Shown here piece after piece: positions 1-7,599 of a stretch of DNA of 64,000 nucleotides. This DNA is from Flavisphingopyxis soli (GTDB taxonomy: Bacteria; Pseudomonadota; Alphaproteobacteria; Sphingomonadales; Sphingomonadaceae): NCBI RefSeq assembly GCF_007995095.1, contig NZ_VOPY01000002.1:372001-436000 (forward strand), given 5' to 3'. The notes under the pieces are model-generated. The model had not been told where the DNA came from. It saw only the letters and a list, made by a program, of their open reading frames with translations, and ran no database searches. The position numbers and the translations under genes were made by a program. Numbering within the stretch: the first letter of the stretch is position 1; the number at the start of each line of letters is the position of its first letter.

Positions 1-247
1 GGCGAAAGCGCGGGCGGTGGACGGTGAGACCGTGGCGCAGTTCGACGTGCGGCAGGTTGGCAAGCGCGGCGTAGCGCGGATGCGCCGACAGCGGCCATGG
101 CGGCAGGCCGAGCGGGGCGACGACGGTGAGGTCGATCGCATCGTCCTTCGCCGCTTCGCGCAGCGATCGTTCGACGAAGCCGCCGAAATCGGGCCGCGTC
201 GCATCGGGAAACAGCGTCGCGATCGACAGGACGCGGAGCCGCGCCAT
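1..247 (-). CDS. glycosyltransferase family 4-like protein, N-terminal fragment (cut by the window edge)
   Basis: The minus strand is open from an ATG at 247 to the window edge. The 82 visible residues begin MARLRVLSIATLFPDATRPD and continue FGGFVERSL. A short beta strand followed by a loop and a helix beginning GGFVER is what the acceptor-binding Rossmann half of GT4-type (GT-B fold) glycosyltransferases looks like. The start lies 2 bases after the stop of the upstream XRE regulator, so the two are probably co-transcribed. The catalytic C-terminal half is outside the window, so donor and acceptor cannot be inferred. Confidence 0.6.
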   Translation of the reverse strand, partial: MARLRVLSIATLFPDATRPDFGGFVERSLREAAKDDAIDLTVVAPLGLPPWPLSAHPRYAALANLPHVELRHGLTVHRPRFR

Positions 248-249
248 GC

Positions 250-813
250 CTAGAGGTCGCGGACCAGCCGCGCCGCAACCGCCAGCCAGGGCGGATTGGC
301 GACGACATGCTGGCGCGTGCCCGTGCCGAGCGGGAGGAGGTGGAGCTTCTCGCCATCCATGCCGATCAACCGGCCGAAGACGAAGCGCCCCGCCGGACGC
401 GGGACGAGGACGTCGCGGTTAAGCGCGCTCGCATAATCGTCGGCCTTGAGCGGGCGGCACCAGACATGGTCGCCGCTGCGATAGTCGCCGACCCCGCCGG
501 TCACGCGCAGCGCGAGCATGTCTTCGCCGATTCGCTGCGGACTGAGCGGCTCTGGCCGCGTCGGCGCGTGCGCACCGTCGGGGGTGAGCAGCGCGGTGAC
601 TTCGTGCTGCGTCTCGTCGGGCATGCTGACGAGTTCGGCCGACGACACGCTAAGCGCATCGGCAATGCGGTTGAGCCAGTCGATCGACAGCGTCCGCGTG
701 CCCGTTTCGAGCCGCCCGATCGTCTGCGGCGTGGTCGGCGGATCGCAGCGCCGGGCGACGTCATCGAGCGTCAGCCGTTTGGCGCGGCGGACCGAGCGGA
801 TCGAATTGATCAT
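250..813 (-). CDS. XRE-family transcriptional regulator with a degenerate S24-like C-terminal domain
   Basis: 187 residues. The first 65 or so form a helix-turn-helix of the XRE/Cro type (KRLTLDDVARRC, then a recognition helix near TTPQTIGRLETGTR, then LSIDWLNRIADAL). The C-terminal third (GDHVWCRPL ... LVPRPAGRFVFGRLIGM) resembles the beta-rich peptidase S24/LexA fold, but I see no Ser-Lys catalytic pair, so it may be a dimerisation or ligand module. A 13-base inverted repeat lies 21 bases upstream of the start and could be its own operator. Downstream is a glycosyltransferase 2 bases away. The regulated genes are unknown. Confidence 0.75.
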   Translation of the reverse strand: MINSIRSVRRAKRLTLDDVARRCDPPTTPQTIGRLETGTRTLSIDWLNRIADALSVSSAELVSMPDETQHEVTALLTPDGAHAPTRPEPLSPQRIGEDMLALRVTGGVGDYRSGDHVWCRPLKADDYASALNRDVLVPRPAGRFVFGRLIGMDGEKLHLLPLGTGTRQHVVANPPWLAVAARLVRDL

Positions 814-833
814 TGCAGGCTCCCGTATGCATG

Positions 834-846
834 AACCGATACGGTT
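834..846. promoter_or_regulatory. candidate operator, AACCG-ATA-CGGTT inverted repeat
   Basis: AACCGATACGGTT has perfect 5-base arms around a 3-base spacer. It lies in the 97-base gap between the XRE regulator (minus strand) and the DUF6456 gene (plus strand). Position and symmetry suit binding by an XRE dimer that controls one or both genes. This is inference from position only. Confidence 0.35.
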
Positions 847-910
847 TGTTCTTTCCTACAATTTGTTCCCAATGGCAAGGCTCTGGCGATTCGATCGAAC
901 AGGAGTCGTC

Positions 911-1441
911 ATGCCCCGAACCAAGTCGCTTGCCCGTCGCAATGTCCCCGCCGCCGCCAATCGGACGCTGGTCGACCGACCACATCCCGACGACCGGATC
1001 GATCCCGGCAAGGCGGGGCGACCGGGGACAGTTCGCCGCGTGACCGTGAACCTGCGCGAGAACCCGATCGACTGGCTCCATGCGCGCGGCCATCTGAACG
1101 ACCGGCAGTTCGCCGCAGGAGCGCGGTTGCGAACCGACTTCGAACGCGCGCAGCTTGGCGCGCGCACGACGATGCAGTGGGACGGGGCAGGGACGGGCGG
1201 AGGACGTCGCGGAGCGCCGGGCGCGCCCGATCGTTCGGCCAAGGCGATCGATGCCAAGCGGAGGTTCGAGGGTGCTCTGGCCGCCGCCGGGCCAGGCCTG
1301 TCCGACATATTGTGGCGGATCGCGTGCGAGGGCGAAGCGATGGGAGCGGCGGAAAAGGGACTTGGCTGGCCGAGCCGGTCGGGGCGTTTGGTGCTGACGC
1401 TCGCGCTCGACCGCGTCGCGGGGTTCTACGGCCTGGGCTAG
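911..1441 (+). CDS. DUF6456 domain-containing protein
   Basis: 176 residues from the ATG at 911, which follows an AGGAG at 900-904. The C-terminal half (AKRRFEGALAAAGPGLSDIL, then a run ending EKGLGWPSRSGRLVLTLALD, then RVAGFYGL) fits DUF6456, a domain of unknown function found in alphaproteobacteria, often near helix-turn-helix regulators. The N-terminus is basic and Pro/Ala-rich, probably disordered. An upstream in-frame extension to 518 runs antisense through the XRE gene and was not used. The stop codon sits in a CTAG shared with the convergent ABC-F gene. Function is unknown; DNA binding is plausible but not shown. Confidence 0.65.
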   Translation: MPRTKSLARRNVPAAANRTLVDRPHPDDRIDPGKAGRPGTVRRVTVNLRENPIDWLHARGHLNDRQFAAGARLRTDFERAQLGARTTMQWDGAGTGGGRRGAPGAPDRSAKAIDAKRRFEGALAAAGPGLSDILWRIACEGEAMGAAEKGLGWPSRSGRLVLTLALDRVAGFYGLG

Positions 1442-3234
1442 TTGCCCAGCGTCTCGACCATTTCAGCGAGTTCGAGCCAGCGTTCCTCGGCCGCGTCCTT
1501 TTCGCGTTGCAGTTCGGTCAGCTGAGCCGTCAGCTTTTCGAACAATTCGGGATCGTTGCCGTAGAGGTCGGGATTCGACAGGTTGGTCTCGACCTCGGCG
1601 ATGCGCGCCTCGATCTCCTCGACCCGGCCGGGCAGCAGGTCGTAGTCGCGCTGGTCCTTGTAGCTCAGCTTGGCGGGACGTTGCGCCGACGGTGCGTGGG
1701 CAGGCGAGCCGGCCTGCTTCGACCGGCCTTTCGTCTTGGCGGATTGCTGCGGACGGCGTTTGGCTTCCCAGTCGGCATAGCCGCCCGCGACGATGTCGAC
1801 GGTGCCGGAGCCATCGAGGCCGAGCGTGACGGTGACGGTACGGTCGAGAAAGTCGCGGTCGTGGCTGACGATGAGGACGGTGCCGTCGTAGTCGGCGATC
1901 ACTTCCTGCAGCAGGTCGAGCGTTTCGAGGTCGAGATCGTTGGTCGGTTCGTCGAGGACGAGCAGATTCGACGCGCGGGCGAACTCGCGCGCCAGCAGGA
2001 GGCGCGATTTCTCTCCGCCCGACAGGATCCGGATCGGCGTGTCGACGATCGCCGGGTCGAACAGGAATTCCTTGAGATAGCCCTGGATGTGCTTCTTGAC
2101 GCCGCGCACCTCGATCCAGTCGCCGCCCTCGGCAATGACGTCGCGGACGGTCTTGTCGCCCGACAGCAGTGCGCGTTGCTGGTCGATGATGATGCCTTCG
2201 AGCGTCTTGGCGCGAACCACGGTGCCGCTGTCGGGTTCGATCTCGCCGGTCAGCAACTTGATCAGCGTCGTCTTGCCCGCGCCGTTGGCGCCGACGATGC
2301 CGATCCGGTCACCGCGCTGGATGCGCAGCGTGAAGTCGCGGATCACCGTTCGGTCTCCGAAGGACTTGCTGACCTTGTCGGCGGTGATGACCGCCTTGGT
2401 GCGGACGTCGTCGCTGGCGATGCCGAGCTTCGCCGCGCCGGGCGGGCCCATCATCGCGGCGCGTTGCGCGCGCATTTCATAGAGCCTGGCGAGGCGGCCC
2501 TGGTTGCGCTTGCGCCGCGCGGTGACGCCGCGTTCGAGCCAGTGTGCTTCGAGTTTGAGGCGTGCGTCGAGCCGGTCGGCCTGCTTGGCCTCGTCGGCAT
2601 AGATCTTTTCGGTCCACGCCTCGAACCCGCCATAGCCGACTTCGAGCCGGCGCAGCTGGCCGCGATCGAGCCACAGGGTCTGGCGCGTCAGGCGCGTCAG
2701 GAAAGTGCGGTCGTGGCTGATCACGACGAACGCGCCCTTGTAGGCATCGAGCCACGATTCGAGCCAGTCGATCGCCGCGAGGTCGAGATGGTTGGTCGGC
2801 TCGTCGAGCAGCAGGACATCGGGATCGCTGGCGAGCGCGCGGCAGATCGCGGCGCGCCGTCGCTCGCCGCCACTGGCGCTGGCGGCGTCCTTGCCAAGGT
2901 CGATGCCAAGCTGGTCGGCGATCGCCTCGACCGCATAATCGGGTGGGCCATCGGCGCCGTGGACGGCGAAATCGCGCAGCGTTGCAAAGGCGGCGAGATC
3001 GGGATTCTGTTCGAGGATCACGACATGCGTGCCGGGTACGATCGTGCGCGTACCCTCGTCGCTTTCGAGCGTGTCGGCGATGAGTTTGAGGAGTGTGGTC
3101 TTGCCCGCGCCGTTGCGGCCGATCAGCGCGAGCCGGTCGCGCGCGCCGATGTGCAGGTCCAGATTGCGCAGCAGCCAGCCGCCACCCTGCTGGATGCCGA
3201 GATTTTCGTACGAGAGGATCGGGGCTGCGGCCAT
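1438..3234 (-). CDS. uup: ABC-F family ATP-binding protein (Uup-like)
   Basis: 598 residues with two ABC ATPase cassettes and no membrane segment, which is the ABC-F layout. Walker A motifs are GRNGAGKTT (near residue 40) and GANGAGKTT (near 320). Signature and Walker B regions read SGGERRRAA/LLLDEPTNHLD and LSGGEKSRLLL/LVLDEPTNDLD. An acidic linker joins the cassettes, and a C-terminal coiled coil (VEEIEARIAEVETNL onwards) is typical of Uup. Uup and related ABC-F proteins act on ribosomes or on DNA structure stability. The antisense strand happens to be open over almost the whole gene. Confidence 0.9.
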   Translation of the reverse strand: MAAAPILSYENLGIQQGGGWLLRNLDLHIGARDRLALIGRNGAGKTTLLKLIADTLESDEGTRTIVPGTHVVILEQNPDLAAFATLRDFAVHGADGPPDYAVEAIADQLGIDLGKDAASASGGERRRAAICRALASDPDVLLLDEPTNHLDLAAIDWLESWLDAYKGAFVVISHDRTFLTRLTRQTLWLDRGQLRRLEVGYGGFEAWTEKIYADEAKQADRLDARLKLEAHWLERGVTARRKRNQGRLARLYEMRAQRAAMMGPPGAAKLGIASDDVRTKAVITADKVSKSFGDRTVIRDFTLRIQRGDRIGIVGANGAGKTTLIKLLTGEIEPDSGTVVRAKTLEGIIIDQQRALLSGDKTVRDVIAEGGDWIEVRGVKKHIQGYLKEFLFDPAIVDTPIRILSGGEKSRLLLAREFARASNLLVLDEPTNDLDLETLDLLQEVIADYDGTVLIVSHDRDFLDRTVTVTLGLDGSGTVDIVAGGYADWEAKRRPQQSAKTKGRSKQAGSPAHAPSAQRPAKLSYKDQRDYDLLPGRVEEIEARIAEVETNLSNPDLYGNDPELFEKLTAQLTELQREKDAAEERWLELAEMVETLGN

Positions 3235-3336
3235 GTCGCGCCGCTCGCTAGCTGCCTATTCAGGGCGCGGCAAGGGAACAGGGGGCAGGGCTGCCCGTTG
3301 AAGAACCGAAACGATTCACGACCACAGGAGATTTCC

Positions 3337-4068
3337 ATGCGTGTTGCCCTCGCTCTCGCCGCCCTTTCACTGACCGCCGTGCCGACCGCGCTGATCGCGC
3401 AGGTCCAGCCGGTCATGCAGATCGAGGGCGACTCTCCGCTGCTGACGCTCTCGATCACCGAGTCGATCGATGCCAAGCCCGATACCGCCACGATCGGCGC
3501 TGGCGTGCAGACGATCGCGCCGACTGCGACCGAGGCGCTGAGGCTCAATTCGGTCAAGATGGACGCGCTGATCAAGGCGGTCAAAGCGCGCGGCGTCGCC
3601 GACAAGGACATCCAGACGACGGGGATCGGCCTCAGCCCGCAATATGATTACGAAGGGCGCCAGAACGGCCAGTCGCCGCGCTTCGTCGGCTATCAGGTGT
3701 CGAACGAGGTCCGCGTGAAGACGCACGACATCGCCAAGCTCGGGACGATGCTCGACGCGCTCGTCGCGGCCGGCGGGACCAATATCAACGGACCGAACTT
3801 CTCGATCGACGCCGACGCAGCGATCAAGACCGAGGCGCGCACGCGCGCGCTGCGCAAGGCGCGCGAACAGGCGCAATTCTATGCGGCGCAGACCGGGTAT
3901 TCGTCGGCCCGGCTGGTCAGCATCACCGAATCGCAGGGCTATGGCGGCGGGCCGATGCCGCAAGCGATGGAGCTGCGCGTCATGGATGCCTCGGCCAAGG
4001 CGCCGGTCGAGCCCGGCCAGGTGTCGACCGCGGTCAACCTGACGGTGCAGTATCGGCTGGTGAAGTAA
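3337..4068 (+). CDS. SIMPL domain-containing (DUF541) periplasmic protein
   Basis: 243 residues from the ATG at 3337, with ACAGGAG six bases upstream. Residues 1-20 (MRVALALAALSLTAVPTALI) form a signal peptide ending before AQVQP. The mature part has the SIMPL/DUF541 pattern: an opening strand LTLSITESIDAKPDTA, then GVADKDIQTTGIGLSPQYDY, and a C-terminal strand TAVNLTVQYRLVK. SIMPL proteins are secreted or periplasmic; members include bacterial BP26/OMP28. Their biochemical role is not settled. A frame-matched extension back to 1177 runs antisense through the ABC-F gene and is spurious. Confidence 0.85.
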   Translation: MRVALALAALSLTAVPTALIAQVQPVMQIEGDSPLLTLSITESIDAKPDTATIGAGVQTIAPTATEALRLNSVKMDALIKAVKARGVADKDIQTTGIGLSPQYDYEGRQNGQSPRFVGYQVSNEVRVKTHDIAKLGTMLDALVAAGGTNINGPNFSIDADAAIKTEARTRALRKAREQAQFYAAQTGYSSARLVSITESQGYGGGPMPQAMELRVMDASAKAPVEPGQVSTAVNLTVQYRLVK

Positions 4069-4089
4069 GGCTCTTAGTCGGGGGCTTGC

Positions 4090-4773
4090 TCAATCCGCCT
4101 CCGGCTCGAGCCATGGCCAGGGGCGTTCGCGAAACCATTTGGTGATGACGTATTTGCGCCCCTGGCGCACGCGCATGCCGTGGTGGAGCGTCGCCGGGTT
4201 GACCAGCCCCTCGGCGGTGAGGTTGTCCCAGGCGACGAGCTGCGCGGTGACCGGGCGAATGATCTTGCCGGTCGCCTTGAAGCGCGTGCCGCCGCCCGCC
4301 TCTGGCGCGTTGAGATAAACCATCATCGTCCAGGTCCGCTGGCCCGAGACGGTGCAGTGTTCGATATAGCCCGCGCCTCCGGGTTCGAAATAATCGGTGT
4401 GGAACTTGAATTCCTGCCCGGCCTCGTAGCGTTGGCCCTGGAGCGGCTCGCCGAATGCGCGATCGATCCCGGCAAGGTCGCACAGCCGGGCGTCGATCGC
4501 CGCGACGAGCGGATCGGTGTGATCGAGGTCGCACGTCATGCTCGTGCGAAATCCGGGGTCGCCGATATCGTCGGCGATCGTCGACGGGCGCACGTTGCGG
4601 TCGATCATCGCGGTGAGATCGGCGCATTCGTCGTTCCCGAGGAACCGCGGCAGAATGAACTGGGTCAGCGCCGACGACGGCGTCCGACGGATACCCGCGG
4701 CCGCCGACAGGCGCTCTTCGGTATGCTCGGCGCCCGACGCCGTACGATCGACCGGAGGATTGGTTTGCATCAT
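4090..4773 (-). CDS. 2OG-Fe(II) oxygenase, prolyl 4-hydroxylase type
   Basis: 227 residues. The C-terminal half has the double-stranded beta-helix iron site: HTDYFEPGGAG supplies the H-x-D pair, LHHGMRVRQGRKYVITKWFR supplies the distal His and the Arg/Lys that binds 2-oxoglutarate. TWTMMVYLN and GGGTRF are the conserved core strands of the P4Hc family. Such enzymes hydroxylate prolyl or other peptidyl substrates using iron, oxygen and 2-oxoglutarate. The protein target here is unknown. The N-terminus carries a short polar leader and no signal peptide, so the protein is probably cytoplasmic. Confidence 0.85.
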   Translation of the reverse strand: MMQTNPPVDRTASGAEHTEERLSAAAGIRRTPSSALTQFILPRFLGNDECADLTAMIDRNVRPSTIADDIGDPGFRTSMTCDLDHTDPLVAAIDARLCDLAGIDRAFGEPLQGQRYEAGQEFKFHTDYFEPGGAGYIEHCTVSGQRTWTMMVYLNAPEAGGGTRFKATGKIIRPVTAQLVAWDNLTAEGLVNPATLHHGMRVRQGRKYVITKWFRERPWPWLEPEAD

Positions 4774-4862
4774 TGCTCAACGGGTTAGCGTGCGCTTTGC
4801 ATCGCGACAATGGCGCAGAGCGGCGTGGTGGCGAGGTGCGCGCGTTGCATGCGACAGCGGGC

Positions 4863-4891
4863 TTGACGCTAGGCGGCGTTGCGACCTATTG
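4863..4891 (+). promoter_or_regulatory. candidate promoter for tRNA-His
   Basis: TTGACG at 4863-4868, a 17-base spacer, then CTATTG at 4886-4891. The -35 is strong and the -10 weak. It ends about 50 bases before the mature tRNA, which would leave a short 5' leader for RNase P. Confidence 0.35.
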
Positions 4892-4940
4892 GAGCCGCCC
4901 GCACCGAACGACCTCGCGTCGCTTTTTCGGACCGCGGTGT

Positions 4941-5018
4941 GGCGATCGTAGCTCAGTTGGTTAGAGCGCCGGTTTGTGGTACCGGAGGTCGCGGGTTCAA
5001 GACCCGTCGATCGCCCCA
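4941..5018 (+). tRNA. tRNA-His (anticodon GTG), encoded CCA
   Basis: A complete cloverleaf can be drawn. The acceptor strand is GCGATCG pairing with CGATCGC. The D-arm is GCTC...GAGC. The anticodon arm CCGGT-TTGTGGT-ACCGG gives anticodon GTG. The T-arm is GCGGG-TTCAAGA-CCCGT. The gene encodes an extra G at position -1 opposite C73, the normal histidine identity pair, and the 3' CCA. A T-run follows directly. Confidence 0.97.
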
Positions 5019-5154
5019 TTTTTCAACGTGTTTGCAAGTATTTCGCGTCGCCCTTACGGCGGGGGCTGACAGCGCGGCAAAACAATATTATTGCCCAGCA
5101 ACGTAACATTGATCTTGTGCGCCATGATGCGGCGCCTGCCGGGACGATAGCCTG

Positions 5155-6207
5155 ATGCCAGCACTGTGGGACTTGCCCGATTTCGACGATCATGAAGCCG
5201 TGCACGGTTTTTTCGACCGCGCGACCGGGCTGACCGGCGTCATTGCGATCCATTCGACGCATCTCGGCCCCGCCGCGGGCGGCGTGCGCTACTGGAAATA
5301 CGCCGACAAGCAGCTTGGTGTGATCGACGCGCTGCGCCTGTCGCGCGGGATGAGCTACAAGAACGCGATGGCCGGCCTGCCGATGGGCGGCGGCAAGGCG
5401 GTGATCCTTGCCGATGCGCGCACCGAAAAGACGCCTGAATATCTCGCCGCTTATGGCCGCGAAGTCGAATCGCTCGGCGGTCGCTACGTCACCGCCGAAG
5501 ATGTCGGCATGAGCGTCGCCGACCTCGTCGAGATCTCACGCCATACGCGCTACGTCTCGGGCCTGCCAGTCGATGCGCGCGGCGAAGCCGGCGGCGACCC
5601 CGGTCCGTTCACCGCGCTTGGCGTATATTTAGGCGTGCTCGCCGCGATCAAGCAGGGGCTCGGCCGCGATAGCGCCAAGGGCGTCCACGTCGCGATCCAG
5701 GGCGTTGGCAGCGTCGGCGGACACCTCGCCCGACGCCTTGCCGCCGATGGCGCGCGCCTGACGCTCGCCGACATCCACGAGGACCGCTGCAGTGCTCTCG
5801 CCAAGGAACTTGGTGCCAGCAGCGTTTCGACCGGCGAGATCCTGAGCATCGCGGCCGATGTCGTCAGCCCCAATGCGCTCGGCGCGGTGCTGACCGAGCA
5901 CAGCATCGCCCAGATCAAGGCGCCCGTCGTCGCCGGCGGCGCGAACAACCAGCTTGCGACGCCCGCCGACGGCCAGCGGCTGCACGATCGCGGCATCGTC
6001 TTTGCGCCCGATTACGTCATCAATGCCGGCGGCATCATCAGCGTCGCGCTCGAATATCTCGATCGCGGGAATCGCGACGAGGTCGAACGGCGGATCGGTG
6101 AGATCCCCGGCCGCCTGCGCGATATCTGGGAAGCGAGCAAGGCCGACGGCGCGCCGGCCGCCGACGTCGCCGACCGGATGGCGCAGGCCAAGATCGGGCG
6201 CGGCTAG
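5155..6207 (+). CDS. Glu/Leu/Phe/Val dehydrogenase, leucine dehydrogenase type
   Basis: 350 residues. MSYKNAMAGLPMGGGKAVIL is the conserved substrate-binding and catalytic lysine region of the amino-acid dehydrogenase superfamily. VHVAIQGVGSVGGHLARRL is the NAD-binding dinucleotide fold, and GGANNQLA follows in the expected place. The short length and GPFTALGVYLGVLAA fit leucine or phenylalanine dehydrogenases better than glutamate dehydrogenase. The reaction is NAD-dependent oxidative deamination of branched-chain amino acids to 2-oxo acids. It starts 137 bases after tRNA-His and precedes the ccm operon by about 70 bases. Substrate preference among Leu, Val and Phe is not certain. Confidence 0.85.
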   Translation: MPALWDLPDFDDHEAVHGFFDRATGLTGVIAIHSTHLGPAAGGVRYWKYADKQLGVIDALRLSRGMSYKNAMAGLPMGGGKAVILADARTEKTPEYLAAYGREVESLGGRYVTAEDVGMSVADLVEISRHTRYVSGLPVDARGEAGGDPGPFTALGVYLGVLAAIKQGLGRDSAKGVHVAIQGVGSVGGHLARRLAADGARLTLADIHEDRCSALAKELGASSVSTGEILSIAADVVSPNALGAVLTEHSIAQIKAPVVAGGANNQLATPADGQRLHDRGIVFAPDYVINAGGIISVALEYLDRGNRDEVERRIGEIPGRLRDIWEASKADGAPAADVADRMAQAKIGRG

Positions 6208-6275
6208 GCACGAGCCGACGGCGCGGCAACACTGCTGGAAATGCGGCGACGACTCGCCTATTGCCCCGACCGAAC

Positions 6276-6992
6276 ATGCATATTTACGCAAATCCGCTGA
6301 AATTCCTGTCGATCGCGCGTCCGCTGACCCCGTGGCTCGCGCTGGGCGGACTGCTGCTCGCGATTCTCGGCGGCTATGCCGGGCTTGAGCTGACCCCGCC
6401 CGATTACCTGCAGGGCGAGACGGTCCGCATCCTCTATGTCCACGTTCCTGCAGCCTGGCTCGGCATGGGCGGCTGGCTGGCGCTGGCGATTGCAGGCATC
6501 GTCCAGCTCGTCTGGCGCCACCCGCTCGCCGGGATCGCCGCGCGCGCGATCGCGCTGCCGGGCATGGTGTTCTGTGCCCTGTGCCTCGTCACCGGTTCGA
6601 TCTGGGGGCGACCGACCTGGGGGACCTGGTGGGAATGGGACGGGCGGATGACGTCGATGCTGGTGCTGTTGTTCCTCTATCTCGGCTTCATCGCGATCGC
6701 CAATGCCGGCGAAGAACGCGGCAGCGTCAGCAAGGTCGCGGCGATCTACGCGATCGTCGGCGCGATCAACCTGCCGATCATCAACCGTTCGGTCGTATGG
6801 TGGAACAGCCTTCACCAGGGACCGAGCATCACGCTGAGCGGATCGACGATCGACAGTGCGATCCTGTGGCCGCTGTGGCTGACGCTGGGCGGTTTCAGCC
6901 TGTTGTTCGGCGCGATCGTGCTGATGCGGATGCGCGCAATCATCGCCGATATCCGCAGCGAAGCGCGATTGAAGCGGCTGGCGGCCCGATGA
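6276..6992 (+). CDS. ccmC: cytochrome c maturation protein CcmC (heme exporter subunit)
   Basis: 238 residues with six predicted membrane segments. The tryptophan-rich signature WGTWWEWDGRMTS lies near residue 115, and periplasmic histidines flank it (YVHVPAAW and NSLHQGPS), the axial heme ligands in this family. CcmC binds heme and loads it on to CcmE in the periplasm. I chose the ATG at 6276 (MHIYANPLKFL); a TTG at 6261 would add five residues and neither has a good ribosome-binding site. The stop overlaps ccmD by ATGA. Confidence 0.93.
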   Translation: MHIYANPLKFLSIARPLTPWLALGGLLLAILGGYAGLELTPPDYLQGETVRILYVHVPAAWLGMGGWLALAIAGIVQLVWRHPLAGIAARAIALPGMVFCALCLVTGSIWGRPTWGTWWEWDGRMTSMLVLLFLYLGFIAIANAGEERGSVSKVAAIYAIVGAINLPIINRSVVWWNSLHQGPSITLSGSTIDSAILWPLWLTLGGFSLLFGAIVLMRMRAIIADIRSEARLKRLAAR

Positions 6993-7123
6993 GCGGACAG
7001 TTCGCCTTCGTCGCCGCAGCTTATGGCCTGACGATCGTCGCGACGATCGCGGTTACCGGCTGGTCGTGGTGGACGATGCGCGCCGCCGAACGCCGATCCG
7101 ACGACGTGCGGGGCCGCAAATGA
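6989..7123 (+). CDS. ccmD: heme exporter protein CcmD
   Basis: 44 residues, one membrane helix (AYGLTIVATIAVTGWSWWTM) followed by a charged cytoplasmic tail (RAAERRSDDVRGRK), the standard CcmD architecture. CcmD stabilises the CcmABC-CcmE complex and helps release holo-CcmE. The start ATG overlaps the ccmC stop by 4 bases, and its own stop overlaps ccmE by 4 bases. The identification rests on size, topology and operon position, because CcmD proteins are poorly conserved. Confidence 0.85.
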   Translation: MSGQFAFVAAAYGLTIVATIAVTGWSWWTMRAAERRSDDVRGRK

Positions 7124-7599
7124 CCACCCAGACCAAGCCCAGGCTCAAGCCCAAGCACCAGCGGCTCGTCCTCGCGCTGATCGCGATTGTCGCGATCATC
7201 GGCGCGGGATTGCTCGCGGCATCGGCATTGCGTGACGAGGCGGCCTATTTCGTCACCCCGTCGGACATTGCGGCCAAGCCGCCCGAACCCGGCGTTGCCA
7301 TCCGGCTCGGCGGCATGGTCGAAAAGGGCAGCATCGTCCGTTCGCCCGACGGGCTCGGTCTCGCCTTCGTCGTCACCGACGGCAAGGCCACCACCCGCGT
7401 CGCGTTTCGCGGCATCGTCCCCGACCTGTTCCGCGAAGAATCGGGAATGGTCGCCGATGGCAGCCTGAACGCCGAAGGGACCTTCGTCGCCACGCGCATC
7501 CTTGCCAAGCACGACGAGCGCTACATGCCGCCGCAGCTTGGCACGATGCCGATCGATCGCGACAATATGGTCGGCACCACGGTCGAGCCCAAGCGGTGA
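7120..7599 (+). CDS. ccmE: cytochrome c maturation heme chaperone CcmE
   Basis: 159 residues: an N-terminal membrane anchor (LVLALIAIVAIIGAGLLAAS), then a periplasmic OB-fold. The covalent heme attachment histidine is H131 in LAKHDERYMPP, with the conserved Y135. CcmE receives heme from CcmC and hands it to CcmF for ligation to apocytochrome c. A longer in-frame reading from 7066 is ruled out because the ATG at 7120 overlaps the ccmD stop in the same way as every other junction of this operon. Confidence 0.95.
   Translation: MTTQTKPRLKPKHQRLVLALIAIVAIIGAGLLAASALRDEAAYFVTPSDIAAKPPEPGVAIRLGGMVEKGSIVRSPDGLGLAFVVTDGKATTRVAFRGIVPDLFREESGMVADGSLNAEGTFVATRILAKHDERYMPPQLGTMPIDRDNMVGTTVEPKR

Noticed and set aside
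1177-3336. Plus-strand frame open for over 700 codons, joined to the SIMPL gene
   Set aside because: It runs antisense to the ABC-F gene, whose motifs are unambiguous. Arg/Asp/Val-rich composition is that of a shadow frame in GC-rich DNA. The SIMPL signal peptide begins at 3337.
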